Shown: one piece after another, positions 41,449 to 51,360 of the stretch
Layout: the number at the start of each line of letters is the position of its first letter
Position numbering within the stretch: the stretch's first letter is position 1
Source: Paenisporosarcina sp. FSL H8-0542
GTDB lineage: Bacteria > Bacillota > Bacilli > Bacillales_A > Planococcaceae
Direction: 5' to 3'
Assembly (NCBI RefSeq): GCF_038632915.1
Contig: NZ_CP152050.1
Span: 1,581,001 to 1,645,000, forward strand
DNA: 64,000 nucleotides
The notes under the pieces: model-generated
The model's database searches: none
Seen by the model: only the letters and a program-made list of their open reading frames with translations
Told to the model about the DNA's origin: nothing
Made by a program: the position numbers and the translations under genes

Positions 41449-41531
41449 TATGAGTATTCACTTGTATACATTTTTATAACATGTTATTATCTGTGTATAT
41501 TAATTCATTAATTGTGAATAAACATACATTC
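41449..41531 (+). promoter_or_regulatory. argGH upstream region with possible ArgR sites
   Basis: ATGAGTATTCAC at about 41450 and TGAATAAACATACATTCA at 41515–41531 resemble the TGAAT/ATTCA half sites of Bacillus ARG boxes bound by AhrC/ArgR. The spacing of the second is larger than the consensus, so this is tentative. Confidence 0.35.
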
Positions 41532-41545
41532 AGGAGGAATGACAA

Positions 41546-42754
41546 ATGAACAAAAAAGTAGTTCTCGCATACTCAGGTGGTCTAGATACATCCGTCGCAA
41601 TTCCGTGGTTAAAAGAACAAGGTTACGATGTAATAGCTGTTTGTCTAGATGTAGGTGAAGGAAAAGATTTAGAGTTCATTAAAAAGAAAGCCCTGCAAGT
41701 AGGTGCTGTTGAAAGTTACATGATTGATGCAAAAGAAGAATTTGCGAACGAATATGCATTACTTTCACTTCAAGCACACACATGGTATGAAGGGAAATAT
41801 CCATTGGTTTCGGCTTTATCCCGTCCGTTGATTTCAAAAAAATTGGTTGAAATCGCACACCAAACCGGAGCGGATGCCGTAGCACATGGCTGTACAGGAA
41901 AAGGCAATGATCAGGTACGTTTCGAAGTATCAATCAAAGCATTGGATCCTTCCTTGGAAGTAATCGCACCTGTTCGTGCGTGGGGTTGGTCTCGTGAAGA
42001 AGAGATAGACTATGCGAAGAAAAATAACATTCCAATTCCAATAAACTTAGATAGTCCATTTTCAATAGATCAAAACTTATGGGGTCGTGCAAACGAATGC
42101 GGTATTTTAGAAGATCCTTGGGCTAAACCACCAGAAGCTGCATATGATTTAACCGTTGCACTAGAAGATACACCAGATACAGCCGATTTGATTGAGATTA
42201 CGTTTGAACAAGGTGTACCTGTTGCGTTGGACGGAGTTTCCTATCCATTGGCTGAGCTCATTTCCGAGCTGAATGTAATCGCTGGGAAACATGGAATCGG
42301 ACGTATTGACCATGTCGAAAACCGTTTAGTCGGTATCAAGTCACGTGAAGTATATGAAGTGCCTGGTGCTCACACACTATTATTAGCGCATAAAGAACTT
42401 GAAGACATTACTCTTGTTAAAGAGCTGGCTCATTTCAAACCTGTTATTGAGAAAAAATTAACGGAACTGATTTATGAAGGATTGTGGTTCTCTCCATTAA
42501 AAGTGGCACTAGAATCTTTCCTTAAAGAGACGCAAGTGTATGTCAACGGTGTGGTGCGTGTGAAACTATTTAAAGGTCATGCAATTGTTGAAGGACGTAA
42601 ATCGCCAAATTCACTGTATGACGAAAAACTAGCTACCTATACTACGGATGATGAATTCAACCATGAATCTGCTGTGGGCTTCATCGAGCTATGGGGACTT
42701 CCGACAAAGGTTCATGCCATGGTTAACAAAGGAAAAGAGAAGGTGTCGGAATGA
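41546..42754 (+). CDS. argG: Argininosuccinate synthase
   Basis: 402 residues. [16 protein letters not shown] is the ATP P-loop of the N-type pyrophosphatase fold; [28 protein letters not shown] and [13 protein letters not shown] are diagnostic. Joins citrulline and aspartate. CAGGAGG precedes ATG. Overlaps argH by four bases. Confidence 0.97.
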   Translation: MNKKVVLAYSGGLDTSVAIPWLKEQGYDVIAVCLDVGEGKDLEFIKKKALQVGAVESYMIDAKEEFANEYALLSLQAHTWYEGKYPLVSALSRPLISKKLVEIAHQTGADAVAHGCTGKGNDQVRFEVSIKALDPSLEVIAPVRAWGWSREEEIDYAKKNNIPIPINLDSPFSIDQNLWGRANECGILEDPWAKPPEAAYDLTVALEDTPDTADLIEITFEQGVPVALDGVSYPLAELISELNVIAGKHGIGRIDHVENRLVGIKSREVYEVPGAHTLLLAHKELEDITLVKELAHFKPVIEKKLTELIYEGLWFSPLKVALESFLKETQVYVNGVVRVKLFKGHAIVEGRKSPNSLYDEKLATYTTDDEFNHESAVGFIELWGLPTKVHAMVNKGKEKVSE

Positions 42755-44121
42755 CCAAACTATGGGGCGGCCGTTTTCAAAAGTCTGCTGAACAATGGGT
42801 TGATGAATTTGGCGCATCCATCGGCTTTGATCAACAACTCGTCATGGAAGATTTGACGGGCAGCATGGCACATGTAAAAATGCTTGGCGACTGCGGAATT
42901 TTACCTGCTGAAGATGTTAGCAAGATTGTCGACGGTCTGGAGCAATTGAAAGTAAAAGCAACGAATGATGAGTTGGTATTTGAAGTTGCAAATGAAGACA
43001 TTCATTTAAATCTTGAAAAAATGTTGATTGATTTGATCGGGCCAGTTGGTGGCAAAATGCATACTGGACGTAGTCGAAATGACCAGGTCGCAACAGATAT
43101 GCATCTCTTTTTAAAAATTCGTGTACAAGAAATTATTGAGAGCATCAAAGCGTTTCAACAAGCCATACTAATGCAAGCAGAGCAACATGTTGAAACCATT
43201 GCACCTGGCTATACGCATTTGCAACGTGCGCAACCCATTTCGTTTGCTCATCATTTGATGGCATATTTCTGGATGCTTGAGCGTGATCAGGAGCGTTTGT
43301 CTGAATCACTTAAACGTATTGATATTTCACCATTAGGTGCCGGCGCACTTGCAGGTACGACTTTCCCGATTGACCGTGAAAAAGCAGCCAATACCCTTGG
43401 GTTTGAGCAAGTGTACCAAAATAGCATGGATGCCGTGAGTGACCGTGATTTCATCGTGGAATTTTTAAGTAATGCCTCACTTGTGATGATGCACTTATCG
43501 CGTTTCGCTGAAGAAATCATCCTTTGGTCTAGCCAGGAATTTCAATTTATTGAACTCGACGATGCGTTCGCCACAGGCTCCAGCATCATGCCACAAAAGA
43601 AAAATCCTGATATGGCCGAGTTAATCCGCGGAAAGACGGGTCGTGTGTACGGGAACTTGTTTAGCCTGTTGACTACACTTAAAGGATTGCCACTCACGTA
43701 TAACAAAGATATGCAAGAAGACAAAGAAGGCATGTTCGATACGGTTCAGACTTTGAATGGATCTCTTCAAATTTTTGAAGGCATGGTAAGAACCATGACT
43801 GTCCACACAAAGCGATTAAATGAAGCGGTGCATCAAGACTTTTCAAATGCTACGGAACTTGCCGATTACTTGGCGACAAAAGGTATGCCGTTCCGAGAAG
43901 CACATGAAGTCACAGGGAAGCTCGTTTTCCTATGTATCCAACGTGGCATTTACTTGTTGGACCTTACGATAGAAGACTTGCAGGAAGCCAGTAGTTTAAT
44001 TCAACCCGATATCTACGATGTACTGTCACCCGAAGCGGCAGTTAAGCGAAGAAATTCGCTTGGGGGAACTGGTTTTGACCAAGTCCGTATGCAAATTAAA
44101 AAAGCAAAATCATTAGTATGA
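42751..44121 (+). CDS. argH: Argininosuccinate lyase
   Basis: 456 residues. LWGGRF at the start, [23 protein letters not shown] and the signature [12 protein letters not shown] with catalytic Ser are all present. Releases arginine and fumarate. ATGA overlap with argG and a terminator after it define a two-gene operon. Confidence 0.97.
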   Translation: MTKLWGGRFQKSAEQWVDEFGASIGFDQQLVMEDLTGSMAHVKMLGDCGILPAEDVSKIVDGLEQLKVKATNDELVFEVANEDIHLNLEKMLIDLIGPVGGKMHTGRSRNDQVATDMHLFLKIRVQEIIESIKAFQQAILMQAEQHVETIAPGYTHLQRAQPISFAHHLMAYFWMLERDQERLSESLKRIDISPLGAGALAGTTFPIDREKAANTLGFEQVYQNSMDAVSDRDFIVEFLSNASLVMMHLSRFAEEIILWSSQEFQFIELDDAFATGSSIMPQKKNPDMAELIRGKTGRVYGNLFSLLTTLKGLPLTYNKDMQEDKEGMFDTVQTLNGSLQIFEGMVRTMTVHTKRLNEAVHQDFSNATELADYLATKGMPFREAHEVTGKLVFLCIQRGIYLLDLTIEDLQEASSLIQPDIYDVLSPEAAVKRRNSLGGTGFDQVRMQIKKAKSLV

Positions 44122-44169
44122 AAACATCCCGCTTGTTAAGCAGTAGCTGACAGGTGGGATGTTTTTTTT
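44120..44169 (+). terminator. Terminator of argGH
   Basis: AAAACATCCC with GGGATGTTTT, inner GCTTGT/ACAGGT pairs, and T8. Confidence 0.8.
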
Positions 44170-44286
44170 AGTTTTGTATTGCTCGTAGTTTTGAAAAGGG
44201 GGGAAAGAAGGACATAAGTGGATGATTATAGAAATTAATCCTTAACAATTTTATTTTGAATAATCATTCAAGAAAGGTGAGAAGTA

Positions 44287-44514
44287 ATGACGAAAAATAA
44301 TAGTAGTTTAATAAGTGACATTCCAACTTCTATAGGCGCACCAGCACGACGTGCACTGGTTGGAGCTGGATATCTCCAGCTTGAGCAATTAACCAAAGTT
44401 AGTGAGGCTGAGGTTTTGAAATTACATGGAATGGGTCCGAAAGCGCTTGATATAATCCGACGCGCATTAATTGAAAAAGGATTAACTTTCGCAAATGGTT
44501 CTGAGAATAAATGA
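44287..44514 (+). CDS. Small helix-hairpin-helix protein (RpoA C-terminal-like)
   Basis: 75 residues. IGAPARRALVGAGYLQLEQLTKVSEAEVLKLHGMGPKALDIIRRALIEKG matches the helix-hairpin-helix fold of the RNA polymerase alpha C-terminal domain, which binds DNA. Similar stand-alone proteins occur in Bacillales. AAAGGTGAG precedes ATG. Function unknown. Confidence 0.8.
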   Translation: MTKNNSSLISDIPTSIGAPARRALVGAGYLQLEQLTKVSEAEVLKLHGMGPKALDIIRRALIEKGLTFANGSENK

Positions 44515-44634
44515 CTCAATATTGATTTGAAACTTTTACTTTTTACTTTTCGTCTTCGTAGTAAGTGAAATAAAAAAATCATGTAATGGAATAGAAACGA
44601 ACAAATATTGTTTTAGATGCCAGGAGGCCAAAGG

Positions 44635-45195
44635 ATGGAACAAGTTAAAAAAGAAAAAAATGAGGTCTGGGAGTGGGCAAAAGCATTGCTCATTGCCTTT
44701 ATTGCAGCTTGGCTAATTCGTTATTTCTTATTCACCCCGATTGTTGTCGACGGGGAATCAATGATGCCGACTCTTGAAAATGGAGAGCGGATGATTGTTA
44801 ATAAAATCGGCTACGAAGTTGAAGGTCCAAATCGGTATGATATCGTAGTTTTCCACGCAACTGAAAAACAAGATTATATTAAAAGAGTGATTGGATTGCC
44901 AGGAGATCATGTCGCTTATAAAAATGATCAATTATTTATCAATGGTGAACCTCAAGAAGAACCCTATTTGGAATCAAATAAAAACGAAGTGAGCAGCGGT
45001 ACTTTAACAGAGGATTTCACCCTTGAAGAACTGACAGGAGAGAAAGTGATTCCAGATGGTTACTTGTTTGTGATGGGAGACAATCGGAGTAACAGTACAG
45101 ACAGCCGAATAATTGGTTTAGTCCCGATGGAGGAAGTCATAGGCAGCACAAGCGTTGCTTTTTGGCCACTAAATGAAATCGGTCGGGTTCAATAA
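44635..45195 (+). CDS. lepB: Type I signal peptidase
   Basis: 186 residues from ATG 44635 after AGGAGG (the in-frame ATG at 44617 lacks a site). One N-terminal helix (WAKALLIAFIAAWLIRYFLF), then VDGESMMPTLENGE with catalytic Ser42, YIKRVIGLPGD with Lys83, and VMGDNRSNSTDSR. Removes signal peptides of exported proteins outside the membrane; SipS/SipT type. Confidence 0.95.
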   Translation: MEQVKKEKNEVWEWAKALLIAFIAAWLIRYFLFTPIVVDGESMMPTLENGERMIVNKIGYEVEGPNRYDIVVFHATEKQDYIKRVIGLPGDHVAYKNDQLFINGEPQEEPYLESNKNEVSSGTLTEDFTLEELTGEKVIPDGYLFVMGDNRSNSTDSRIIGLVPMEEVIGSTSVAFWPLNEIGRVQ

Positions 45196-45221
45196 CTATA
45201 TATGATAGGGAGAAATTTATA

Positions 45222-45734
45222 GTGAAAAGGTGGCAAAAGAATCAATGGTTTTTCCTGATTCTATCGATATTTTTGGTGGGGTGTGCTCCAGATGTTCCCG
45301 AGATCAAGGATGGAAATTCACATGTGACAGAAGAAATGGATGAAGTTATTTCGGATTATATCGTAGAAAAATACAAGGGCATATACTATCCATCAGAGAA
45401 ACAATTTGAAGTCCACAGAATCTATGGGACCAGTGAAGAAAATGGAGTAATAAACGTAAACATGTGGTCATATTTCAGTGGATTCAATAAGGCAAATGGA
45501 GTCGAAAGTCAATCGGGGCACTCGCTACCTGCGTTGATACAATTGAAGAAAACTGATTCTGGTTATGAAGTTATCAAATACATTGAACCAAAGGAAGGTA
45601 ATCAGTACGCTTCTTCCATAAAGAAAATGTTTCCGGAAAAATACGCAAAAATAGCAGTGCATGATGCCGAAACCATCGAGAGTTTAGAAAAAGAGATGAG
45701 TGAAAAAGTGGAAGACTGGTTAAATGAAAAATAA
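45222..45734 (+). CDS. Lipoprotein of unknown function
   Basis: 170 residues from GTG 45222 after AGGGAG. Signal with lipobox LVGC, then an exported alpha-beta domain: VISDYIVEKYKGIYYPSEKQ, FEVHRIYGTSEENGVINVN and ALIQLKKTDSGYEVIKYIEP. The pattern of a domain ending in a KxxSGYEVIxxxxPxxG strand is found in other Bacillus lipoproteins and BlaR-linked proteins; no name is assigned. 26 bases after the signal peptidase gene. Confidence 0.7.
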   Translation: MKRWQKNQWFFLILSIFLVGCAPDVPEIKDGNSHVTEEMDEVISDYIVEKYKGIYYPSEKQFEVHRIYGTSEENGVINVNMWSYFSGFNKANGVESQSGHSLPALIQLKKTDSGYEVIKYIEPKEGNQYASSIKKMFPEKYAKIAVHDAETIESLEKEMSEKVEDWLNEK

Positions 45735-45817
45735 AGTAACGTTGTCTTTAAAAATGTAAGGCTTCTTGTTAGACGCTAGTAAACTTTTTATCGCTTAATC
45801 GAAAGGATTGAGTTCCA

Positions 45818-46342
45818 ATGAGAAAAACTAACATACAAACCTGGACTGAAGGTTGGCAAGAAGCATACAACCGAGAAGCGGAAATCCTCTTAAAAATATT
45901 TAAAGATGAATGGGTCGATGTTTACCACATTGGAAGTACGTCTATTCCTTCAATCGGATATGCAAAACCGATTATAGACATTTTGCTCGTAGTGAAAAAC
46001 GTCGAAAAAGTGGAAGACTTCAATGACAATATGGTGCTGATGGGTTATAAGCCAAGAGGTGAGAATGGCATCATGTACAGACGATACTTTACAAAAGGTA
46101 ACAGTAATAGAACTCACCACTTACATATTTATCAGATAGGACATGAAAATGTCAAAAGACATCTGGATTTTAAAGCATACTTGACTGCGCACCCATTGGA
46201 TGCCCAGAAATATGGAGAGCTTAAAATGAAATTAGCAGCACAGTTTCCTGATAACACATATGACTATCAGGAGGGAAAAGAAGCATTCATCAAACAATTG
46301 ATAAAAAAAGTTGAAAAGTGGACGACTTCGCAACAATTCTAA
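45818..46342 (+). CDS. GrpB-family (UPF0157) nucleotidyltransferase-like protein
   Basis: 174 residues. VYHIGSTSIPSIGYAKPIIDILLVV is the conserved GS…D.D-like nucleotidyltransferase core of GrpB, and THHLHIYQIGH plus FKAYLTAHPLDAQKYGELK follow as in the family. Role unknown; often CoaE-associated or stand-alone. AAAGGATTGAG precedes ATG. Confidence 0.88.
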   Translation: MRKTNIQTWTEGWQEAYNREAEILLKIFKDEWVDVYHIGSTSIPSIGYAKPIIDILLVVKNVEKVEDFNDNMVLMGYKPRGENGIMYRRYFTKGNSNRTHHLHIYQIGHENVKRHLDFKAYLTAHPLDAQKYGELKMKLAAQFPDNTYDYQEGKEAFIKQLIKKVEKWTTSQQF

Positions 46343-46352
46343 TCTGATTCTT

Positions 46353-46378
46353 GGGCTACATACGTAGCTCTTTTTCTT
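46353..46378 (+). terminator. Terminator after the GrpB gene
   Basis: GGGCTAC, ATAC, GTAGCTC then T5. Confidence 0.65.
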
Positions 46379-46512
46379 TTGTTCAAAATTCTTGTTGTTG
46401 AATAATAAATAATCAGAAAAGACAATTAATGTCTATTGAAATTAATGCTAGTATGGTAATGTTAACTTTAAGTGTAATTTTTTGGATTATTAACTTAAGG
46501 TGGAGAATTGAT

Positions 46513-47379
46513 ATGATTTCAAGTTTAGGAGTCTTAACACGTTTTCTTTATGTTGTACTCGGTATCGTTTTGTTGAGTGCTTTTGTAGGGTTATTTACAA
46601 ATGGTATCCAACTTGATTTCATTTTGTTTCTGGACAATGTGTGGTATATCGTCACGTCTCTTATTACCCCTGAAAAATTAATCATTTTAGGACCGACCAA
46701 CCATGAATATTCGATTTTCTTGAATTTTTGGGATTACTACTTTTACTCATTAACCATTTTTATTTCGGCATTATGTATAGCTATTATCTTCGGTTTATTA
46801 ATTACGTACTTCACAGTCCTGCTTCCCAAAAAAATAAACGATATGGTATCTAGAATCGTATCGTTGTTGGAATCCTTACCCGACTTATTCATCATTATGA
46901 CCATTCAATTTTCCGTTATTTTATATTTCAAGCAAAGCGGTCATTTGTTATTTCCTGTAGCAGGCTCATCCCAGAACCAAACTTATTTCTTACCGATTGT
47001 TACGTTGGCCTTGATTCCTGCATTCATGATTTTCAGAATCAACCTTCATTTAGTAAGCGAAGAATGGAATAAATCATACGTAGAATTGGCAAGAAGTAAA
47101 GGTTTTAATAAAACGGAAATCTTCTTTTTTCATGTGCTGAGAAATATCACACCAAGCATTTTTAGTCATAGTAAAACGATTGTTCTATATTTATTGTCCT
47201 CAATGGTAATTTTCGAGAAACTATTCAACATCTATGGAATCTTTACTTTTATAATGAGCTATCCAAATCCAAATGTGATCGCATTCACATTGATCATGTT
47301 TTTTGTTCCGATTTTCCTTATCTATGCAGTCATTACTAGCCTTATAGAAAAATATACTGGCCAAAGATTGGAATGGTGA
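46513..47379 (+). CDS. ABC transporter permease, OppB/DppB type
   Basis: 288 residues from ATG 46513, seven bases after AAGGTGGAG; a longer frame from ATG 46429 has no site. One N-terminal helix, then a permease domain with NDMVSRIVSLLESLPDLFIIM, and the EAA-like loop YVELARSKGFNKTEIFFFHVLRNI (ELARSKG). These motifs mark binding-protein-dependent peptide or nickel permeases. The partner permease starts five bases after the stop. No solute-binding or ATPase gene is near, and the protein lacks the usual first periplasmic domain sequence. Confidence 0.82.
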   Translation: MISSLGVLTRFLYVVLGIVLLSAFVGLFTNGIQLDFILFLDNVWYIVTSLITPEKLIILGPTNHEYSIFLNFWDYYFYSLTIFISALCIAIIFGLLITYFTVLLPKKINDMVSRIVSLLESLPDLFIIMTIQFSVILYFKQSGHLLFPVAGSSQNQTYFLPIVTLALIPAFMIFRINLHLVSEEWNKSYVELARSKGFNKTEIFFFHVLRNITPSIFSHSKTIVLYLLSSMVIFEKLFNIYGIFTFIMSYPNPNVIAFTLIMFFVPIFLIYAVITSLIEKYTGQRLEW

Positions 47380-47383
47380 TTAC

Positions 47384-48445
47384 GTGTTTATCATAAAAAG
47401 ACTTCTTTTAAACAAGTTGTTTCTTTCTGGCTTCCTCACCATCAGTGGCCTGTTATTAGTCAGCACGCTATATTTTTTCTTCTTTAATGATCGAATTCCT
47501 ACAGCTTCATTACTTTATGATAGCCAGGGGAAACCATTACCTGCACCTTACAGTTATAAAAACTTTCCACCCTTAGGAACTGACAATTTTGGACGTGATT
47601 TATTTATCGTCATGCTTGTAGGCGCAAAATATACAATTGCAGCGGCATTGATTATTACATTTCTCCGCGTTTTCCCATCCATTTGGATTGGGCTTATTAT
47701 TCATTTCTTCCTTCAGAAAATTGAAAAACCCCTTAAATCAATAGCGGATGCATTTAATTACTTCCCAATGACTTTATTGGCCTTTCTACTATTGAACGGA
47801 ATCTTAATTTCAGAAGTGGAGATGATTCTTGTAGATGGTGCCTTAATCAAAGGGCCGGAGCCATTGCCATATTTGAGCAGGATACTATTCTATTTCGTTA
47901 TTTTTGCCCTTCTATTTATTCCAACAAATTCGATCTTGATTGCAAATGAAGTAAAGTCCATTTATAAGAAGGAATTTATCGAAAGTTCAAGGACGCTTGG
48001 TGCCAGTAATTGGCGAATTGTCACCAAACATATCAAACCTTTTTTAGTTCCTCAACTGGCGATTATTTTCTTAAGGGATTTCATTCACACGCTGATTTTG
48101 ATGTCCCATTTAGCTGTTCTTGGGTTATTCATTGGAGGATATATGAGACGTGGAGATTTATTTGGCTTTACAAAACAAATCTCCAATTCAAACGAATGGG
48201 CTGGTTTGCTTGGAATGTGGTGGGAATTTTTATGGACATCCTATCCGTGGATTGCTTTCATTCCAATTCTGTTTATTTCGCTTCTAATCCTTTCTGCTAA
48301 AGGGATGATGGAAGGCTTGACGAGAGTATTAGCAGCTGTCGATAGCATGAGGGAGCCTGTTCAAAAACGAATTGAAATTGAAACCATTAAAGGTGATCGT
48401 CCATTTGAGAGGATTCATTTATCCAACGTTAAATTAATCAAATGA
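47384..48445 (+). CDS. ABC transporter permease, OppC/DppC type
   Basis: 353 residues from GTG 47384. LGTDNFGRDLFIVMLVGAKYTIAAA is the OppC signature and ESSRTLGASNWRIVTKHIKPFLVPQ is the ABC-coupling EAA loop. About six helices plus a long C-terminal extension (RVLAAVDSMREPVQKRIEIE). Works as a heterodimer with the gene before it; ATPase and binding protein must be supplied elsewhere. Its stop overlaps the next ATG. Confidence 0.87.
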   Translation: MFIIKRLLLNKLFLSGFLTISGLLLVSTLYFFFFNDRIPTASLLYDSQGKPLPAPYSYKNFPPLGTDNFGRDLFIVMLVGAKYTIAAALIITFLRVFPSIWIGLIIHFFLQKIEKPLKSIADAFNYFPMTLLAFLLLNGILISEVEMILVDGALIKGPEPLPYLSRILFYFVIFALLFIPTNSILIANEVKSIYKKEFIESSRTLGASNWRIVTKHIKPFLVPQLAIIFLRDFIHTLILMSHLAVLGLFIGGYMRRGDLFGFTKQISNSNEWAGLLGMWWEFLWTSYPWIAFIPILFISLLILSAKGMMEGLTRVLAAVDSMREPVQKRIEIETIKGDRPFERIHLSNVKLIK

Positions 48446-48606
48446 AGTGGTCTGAATATGATTTTATTCATAGTATCAAGGGAGACTTAGAATTTCTTTT
48501 TGAGAAGGGAACAGTTAGCACACCACAAAATATCTTGGTGAACGGGGCAATGGCGACTGTAAATTACAAAAAGGGCAAGGGTACCATTACTATGAAATAT
48601 ATTTAA
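48442..48606 (+). CDS. 54-aa protein coupled to the permease pair
   Basis: ATG 48442 overlaps the permease stop (ATGA). The product MKWSEYDFIHSIKGDLEFLF…MATVNYKKGKGTITMKYI is soluble and has no family I know. Overlap suggests real translation. It could also be the start of a longer lost gene. Confidence 0.45.
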   Translation: MKWSEYDFIHSIKGDLEFLFEKGTVSTPQNILVNGAMATVNYKKGKGTITMKYI

Positions 48607-48724
48607 TAACAATGATACATACGCTTATTAACTAATAGGACTTTACTTCAAAAGAGGAATGTCTTTCTTTTATCTTTTGGCAGAGGTATTCATTACAAAT
48701 TCGTAAAATGGATGTGAGAAGCCG

Positions 48725-49854
48725 ATGAAGAATTTTACGTATATCAATATCCTTCTAATGTTAATTATCCTTCTAGTTGGTTGCAACACGGTCGGTAATG
48801 ACAGTATCAAAGGAGGAACGCAAAAAGCTGATAGATATAAACTCGAGGTAAAGGGCGTAGATAATGTTGATGTTCTGGATACCCATGGAGGAGTTGAGGG
48901 CTGGGAACAAATGCAGGGTTTCTATGACAACATACAGAACGGGATTGCTTCAGATTTACGTATTGTCCACTACACGATTGAAGGAGCCCCAATAGTAACT
49001 GATTTAACATATAACGGAGAATCTCTTGAAGTGAAGAACGATTATAGCAGAGACACTTATGGAAGTGGCGAAATCATTACCAACAAATGTGGCAATATGG
49101 TTAAGGAAGCTAACGATACCAATCTTTCATATATCGCGATCGACTGTAATTGTATTCCTTATGGGATGGATACCATTTTACAAATAAGCTACGACAGCAG
49201 TGAGCAGGATCTTTTTGAGTTTGAGCTGATGTATGGAGAGGAGCTCGAAAATGAAATCAATACTTTAACAAAACAGGCGAAAAAAGAAATCACTGTAAAT
49301 GAAACAGAAGTAATGGCCGATTTTGATTTACCACCACATATAAAGCAAGAGGTGTTTAAAAGATTAGTGTTTGCAAATTACTTAGCTGAAAAAGATCTGA
49401 AGGCGATGTGTGATATTGAGGATATAATGAACTATCAATTAAAGGTGCACATTAACAGTGGTCAACGAGTATTTCGCTGGGCTGCATGCGACCAAAGCGT
49501 GGATGGTGTGAAATTAACAGAGGTTGCAGAATACATTATCGAGCAATCTGATAAGAAGCAAAGTGTTGAACCAGAAATCAAAGTTCAAGGTTATGTCCTA
49601 GAAATGACGAAGGATACAATGTTAATAGTTGAAGAAATTAATATGCTTGATTTTGAATGGATCAAGTTGAACTGCCTCAATCAGATATGAATTCGTTTGT
49701 GTTTGACTTTACCAATTTAGAAGGCGTCAATACCACGGAGTTCAGTATTGGCGATAAAGTTCAAGCAACCTTAAAAGGAACTGTAAGAGGATCCAAACCA
49801 GGATCTGCAAATGTGAAAGAAATTAAGAAGATAGAGATAAATGCAAACGACTAA
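48725..49854 (+). pseudogene. DUF4362/DUF3221-type lipoprotein, frameshifted
   Basis: From ATG 48725 a lipoprotein signal (LMLIILLVGC) leads into a DUF4362-like domain (NVDVLDTHGGVEGWEQMQGFYDN…RIVHYTIEGAPIVTDLTYNG) that runs to about residue 110. A DUF3221-like domain starts VQGYVLEMTKDTMLIVEEIN and the frame stops at 49690. Another frame from about 49657 continues it: SFVFDFTNLEGVNTTEFS, IGDKVQATLKGTVRGSKPG, ending 49854. A one-base difference near 49657–49680 splits the last domain. The first part (321 residues) could still be made. Confidence 0.65.
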
Positions 49855-49922
49855 TTTAGTGTCGGATTATTCTCCCTTTAAATGTAAAGGGGATTCTAGG
49901 ATTAAACAAAAGGAGTGAGAGA

Positions 49923-50447
49923 ATGTTTCCTATATTAGAAACTGAACGGTTAGTTTTGAGAGAACTCATTGAATCTGATGCATTAGATATATTAAATTGT
50001 TTCTCTAATTCAGATGTATTGCGTTATTACGGACAAAATCCATTAACAAGTGTAGATCAGGTAAAACAAATTGTCAGGAATTTTTCGAAGAATTACGATG
50101 AAAAAAGTGGTATTAAATGGGGAATTGAAATGAAAGGTACGGATGGAATTATCGGAACAATTGGGTTACAAGATTGGTCAAAAGGACATAAGCGAGCAGA
50201 TATAAGCTATGCACTTTTTCCTGAACATTGGGGCAAAGGATATGCGACTGAAGCTGTTAGTAAAGTGATTTCCTATGGTTTTAAAGAACTTGGTTTAATG
50301 CGGATTGGAGCAGTTGTTTTCGTTGAAAATAAAGCATCTAATGAGCTATTAACAAAATTAGGCTTTGTAAAAGAAGGAACTTTGAGAAATTATATGTATC
50401 AAAATGATGTTCCGTTTGATACTGATATTTATTCTTTGTTAAAGTGA
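49923..50447 (+). CDS. GNAT acetyltransferase, RimJ/RimL type
   Basis: 174 residues. ETERLVLRELIESDALDI at the N-terminus, the acetyl-CoA loop HWGKGYATEAVSKVI (Q/RxxGxG/A form) and VENKASNELLTKLGFVKEG are hallmarks of ribosomal-protein-type Ala/Ser N-acetyltransferases. The substrate may be a protein N-terminus or a small amine. AAAGGAGTGAG precedes ATG. Confidence 0.9.
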   Translation: MFPILETERLVLRELIESDALDILNCFSNSDVLRYYGQNPLTSVDQVKQIVRNFSKNYDEKSGIKWGIEMKGTDGIIGTIGLQDWSKGHKRADISYALFPEHWGKGYATEAVSKVISYGFKELGLMRIGAVVFVENKASNELLTKLGFVKEGTLRNYMYQNDVPFDTDIYSLLK

Positions 50448-50584
50448 AAACCATTGGGAATAACAAATTGTTATAGAACAAACGAGTGCTTATGAGATTA
50501 AGAGCTATGATACAAATTCGCATTCACAAATTTTTTCGTTTGAAAAAATGAAATGGATTAATTCCTTTAAGCAGGTGGAGCAGA

Positions 50585-50677
50585 ATGAAAACGTTATTAG
50601 AACTGCTACGTATCGTTATTATCTTTACATTTTTTGGTACTTTGGGTGGGGGTCATCAGGGCATGTCTATTTGTTGA
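50585..50677 (+). pseudogene. Truncated small membrane protein
   Basis: AGGTGGAGC leads to ATG 50585 and MKTLLELLRIVIIFTFFGTLGGG, then a premature stop after 30 residues. The N-terminus is like a family of small Bacillus membrane proteins in which this helix is followed by Gly-rich loop and a second helix, here missing. An overlapping frame from 50548 is a shadow. Confidence 0.4.
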
Positions 50678-50765
50678 AACAATATTTAAATGAATCTCAG
50701 AAAGTTGAATGTGTTGAGCTCTCTTTTTTGTAGATTGTGACTAATTATAAGAGGGGTAATGAATA

Positions 50766-51044
50766 ATGAAACTTCTACTATCAATAGTGTTATTTGCACT
50801 TTTAGGTTATTTTCTATTTATTATGGGTCCGATCATTGGTGGGTGCATTGCTTTTGGAATTGTTGTTGGTTCCTTGGTTAAAGGGGTCTCCTTACTTAAC
50901 GAAATTCACAAAAGACTTGGTATCCTTGCACCCACTCCTGATACAGACTCTAAAAATGTTATAGGAGATGATGGCTCATCAAATCATCTCAAAGATAAAG
51001 ATGCTTATTTAAAATATCTAAAAGAAAAAAACAACCTTTCTTAA
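50766..51044 (+). CDS. Small membrane protein with polar tail
   Basis: 92 residues. Two close helices (LLLSIVLFALLGYFLFIM, IIGGCIAFGIVVGSLVKGVSLL), then LNEIHKRLG and a polar tail (PDTDSKNVIGDDGSSNHLKDKDAY). AGAGGGGTAATG precedes the start. No family recognised. Confidence 0.6.
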   Translation: MKLLLSIVLFALLGYFLFIMGPIIGGCIAFGIVVGSLVKGVSLLNEIHKRLGILAPTPDTDSKNVIGDDGSSNHLKDKDAYLKYLKEKNNLS

Positions 51045-51360
51045 AGTAAAGAAAAGGCAAATTAGTTGAATAACAAATAAAGGGAAAATTGAGAATGTGG
51101 GCATCATTCAACTAAGTGCAGATGTTCTTGAACTAACTGATAGGTAAAAAGAGAATATACGACTTTATACACAAAATATGAGGTAACTTTTTGGGAGAGA
51201 AAATTTATAACTGTGATTATTAACGATCTAATTGATTCAAAATCAGAAGAACATGAAAGTTACGTTATCCAAGCTATTAATTTAGGGATATCAATTTAAA
51301 ACTTAAGGGGCATAAAAAACTTAAACGTTTAATTCCTTATACAACTAACGAATGCGTTAC
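51045..51360. other. Gene-poor stretch with decayed hairpin repeats
   Basis: Two degenerate A-like pieces (TTCAACTAAGTGCAGATG near 51107; ACAACTAACGAATGCGTTA near 51341). A 28-codon frame after 51213 is not supported by a ribosome site. No real gene seen. Confidence 0.45.

Noticed and set aside
46429-46512. Earlier ATG for the first ABC permease
   Set aside because: No ribosome site upstream, whereas AAGGTGGAG is well placed for ATG 46513.
50548-50733. 61-codon frame
   Set aside because: The frame with a ribosome site is the one from 50585; this one has none and runs across it.
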